DNA of 47,606 bases from Crocinitomicaceae bacterium (GTDB lineage: Bacteria; Bacteroidota; Bacteroidia; Flavobacteriales_D; Crocinitomicaceae), in assembly GCA_016719925.1 (NCBI GenBank), contig JADJYC010000019.1, positions 1-47,606 of the forward strand, given 5' to 3'. A model generated the notes under the pieces. It had not been told where the DNA came from, did not search any database, and saw only the letters and a program-made list of their open reading frames with translations. The first letter of the stretch is position 1; each line of letters begins with the position of its first letter. Both the position numbers and the translations under genes were made by a program. Of the stretch, positions 47,326 through 47,606 are shown piece by piece.

Positions 47326-47606
47326 TTAGCAGCATGAATTTTTTGTTTTTCTATTTTTCCGGAAATGGTTTCAATGTAATTTTTGAATTTTTTATCACTT
47401 TTGGATTGATGTAATAACAGATGGCAGTACCTTCTATAGAACCCTGAATGATGTCTGCATTTTTAAGTTCTTTCAGATGTTGTGAAACAGTGGGTTGTGC
47501 CAGTGGTAATTCATTGACAATATCTCCGCAGATACATGATTCAGCTTTGAGCAGATATTCAATGATTGCAATGCGCGCGGGATGCCCAAGAGCCTTTGCA
47601 ATCTGT
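47326..47606 (-). CDS. arsR: ArsR-family metalloregulator (N-terminus beyond window), frameshifted
   Basis: The gene enters from the right edge of the window. It shows a winged helix-turn-helix: AKALGHPARIAIIEYLLKA, the sensor-like CICGDIV (Cys-x-Cys), and the recognition region LPLAQPTVSQHLKELKNADII, then EGTAICYYINP. The start codon is outside. After KVI, one base in the A6 run shifts the frame to KKFKNYIETISGKIEKQK. A second shift gives a final NSCC with a stop at 47326-47328. ArsR represses the operon and is released by arsenite binding to its cysteines. As first gene of the set it would control the DUF6428 gene, arsC and acr3; its promoter lies outside the window. Confidence 0.85.

Noticed and set aside
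1..47606. tRNA, rRNA, riboswitch or small RNA genes
   Set aside because: The intergenic spaces are short (longest about 240 bp) and none showed a cloverleaf or a recognisable conserved RNA motif on reading; a covariance-model search was not possible.

Overview
The window looks like Bacteroidota chromosome, most likely Flavobacteriales or a close relative. It is AT-rich. Three candidate promoters fit the Bacteroidota pattern (TTG/TTTG, 19-20 bp, TAnnTTTG). It carries type IX secretion (T9SS) features: PorX, a PorG-like barrel and two proteins with type A C-terminal sorting domains. It also holds an XrtF-type exosortase with a PID-CTERM substrate, and the porX-tsaE-ald gene order seen in this phylum. 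I found no rRNA, tRNA, CRISPR array or insertion sequence.

Layout. (1) 1-8.6 kb is mostly housekeeping: lpxD (cut by the window edge), a PIN/antitoxin pair flanked by a 25-bp direct repeat, an HD phosphohydrolase, porX-tsaE-ald, a NodU-type carbamoyltransferase and glyA. (2) 8.6-12.9 kb is surface-protein sorting, all on the minus strand: a large T9SS cargo protein, a PID-CTERM substrate, a hairpin, the exosortase and its partner. (3) 13.1-15.5 kb is a BY-kinase/Wzz-type polysaccharide co-polymerase. (4) 15.6-19.9 kb is a three-gene operon: a small T9SS cargo followed by two paralogous fibre proteins with YadA-like head repeats and S74 self-chaperone ends. (5) 20-28.8 kb is a nine-gene minus-strand polysaccharide operon: Wzm/Wzt exporter, sugar aminotransferase, epimerase, acyltransferase, HisH/HisF/WbpG amidotransferase triad and a polytopic membrane protein. 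(6) 29-40.6 kb holds glycosyltransferases, acyltransferases, a WecB-type epimerase and a LegB/nucleotidyltransferase/epimerase cassette. (7) 40.7-45.1 kb has the PorG-like barrel, a nitronate monooxygenase and a two-subunit M16 peptidase. (8) 45.1 kb to the end is an arsenic operon: arsR, a DUF6428 gene, arsC, acr3.

Together the genes build and export a surface glycan that may carry amidino- or legionaminic-type sugars, and place proteins on the cell surface through T9SS and an exosortase.

Quality. About 28 of 45 genes are broken by apparent one-base indels, mostly in homopolymers, including glyA and two thirds of the glycan genes. At 29.2-31.8 kb the density is far higher. I read this mainly as uncorrected long-read or low-coverage error. 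I therefore annotate whole gene spans and note each break. Coordinates of broken genes join fragments lying in different frames.
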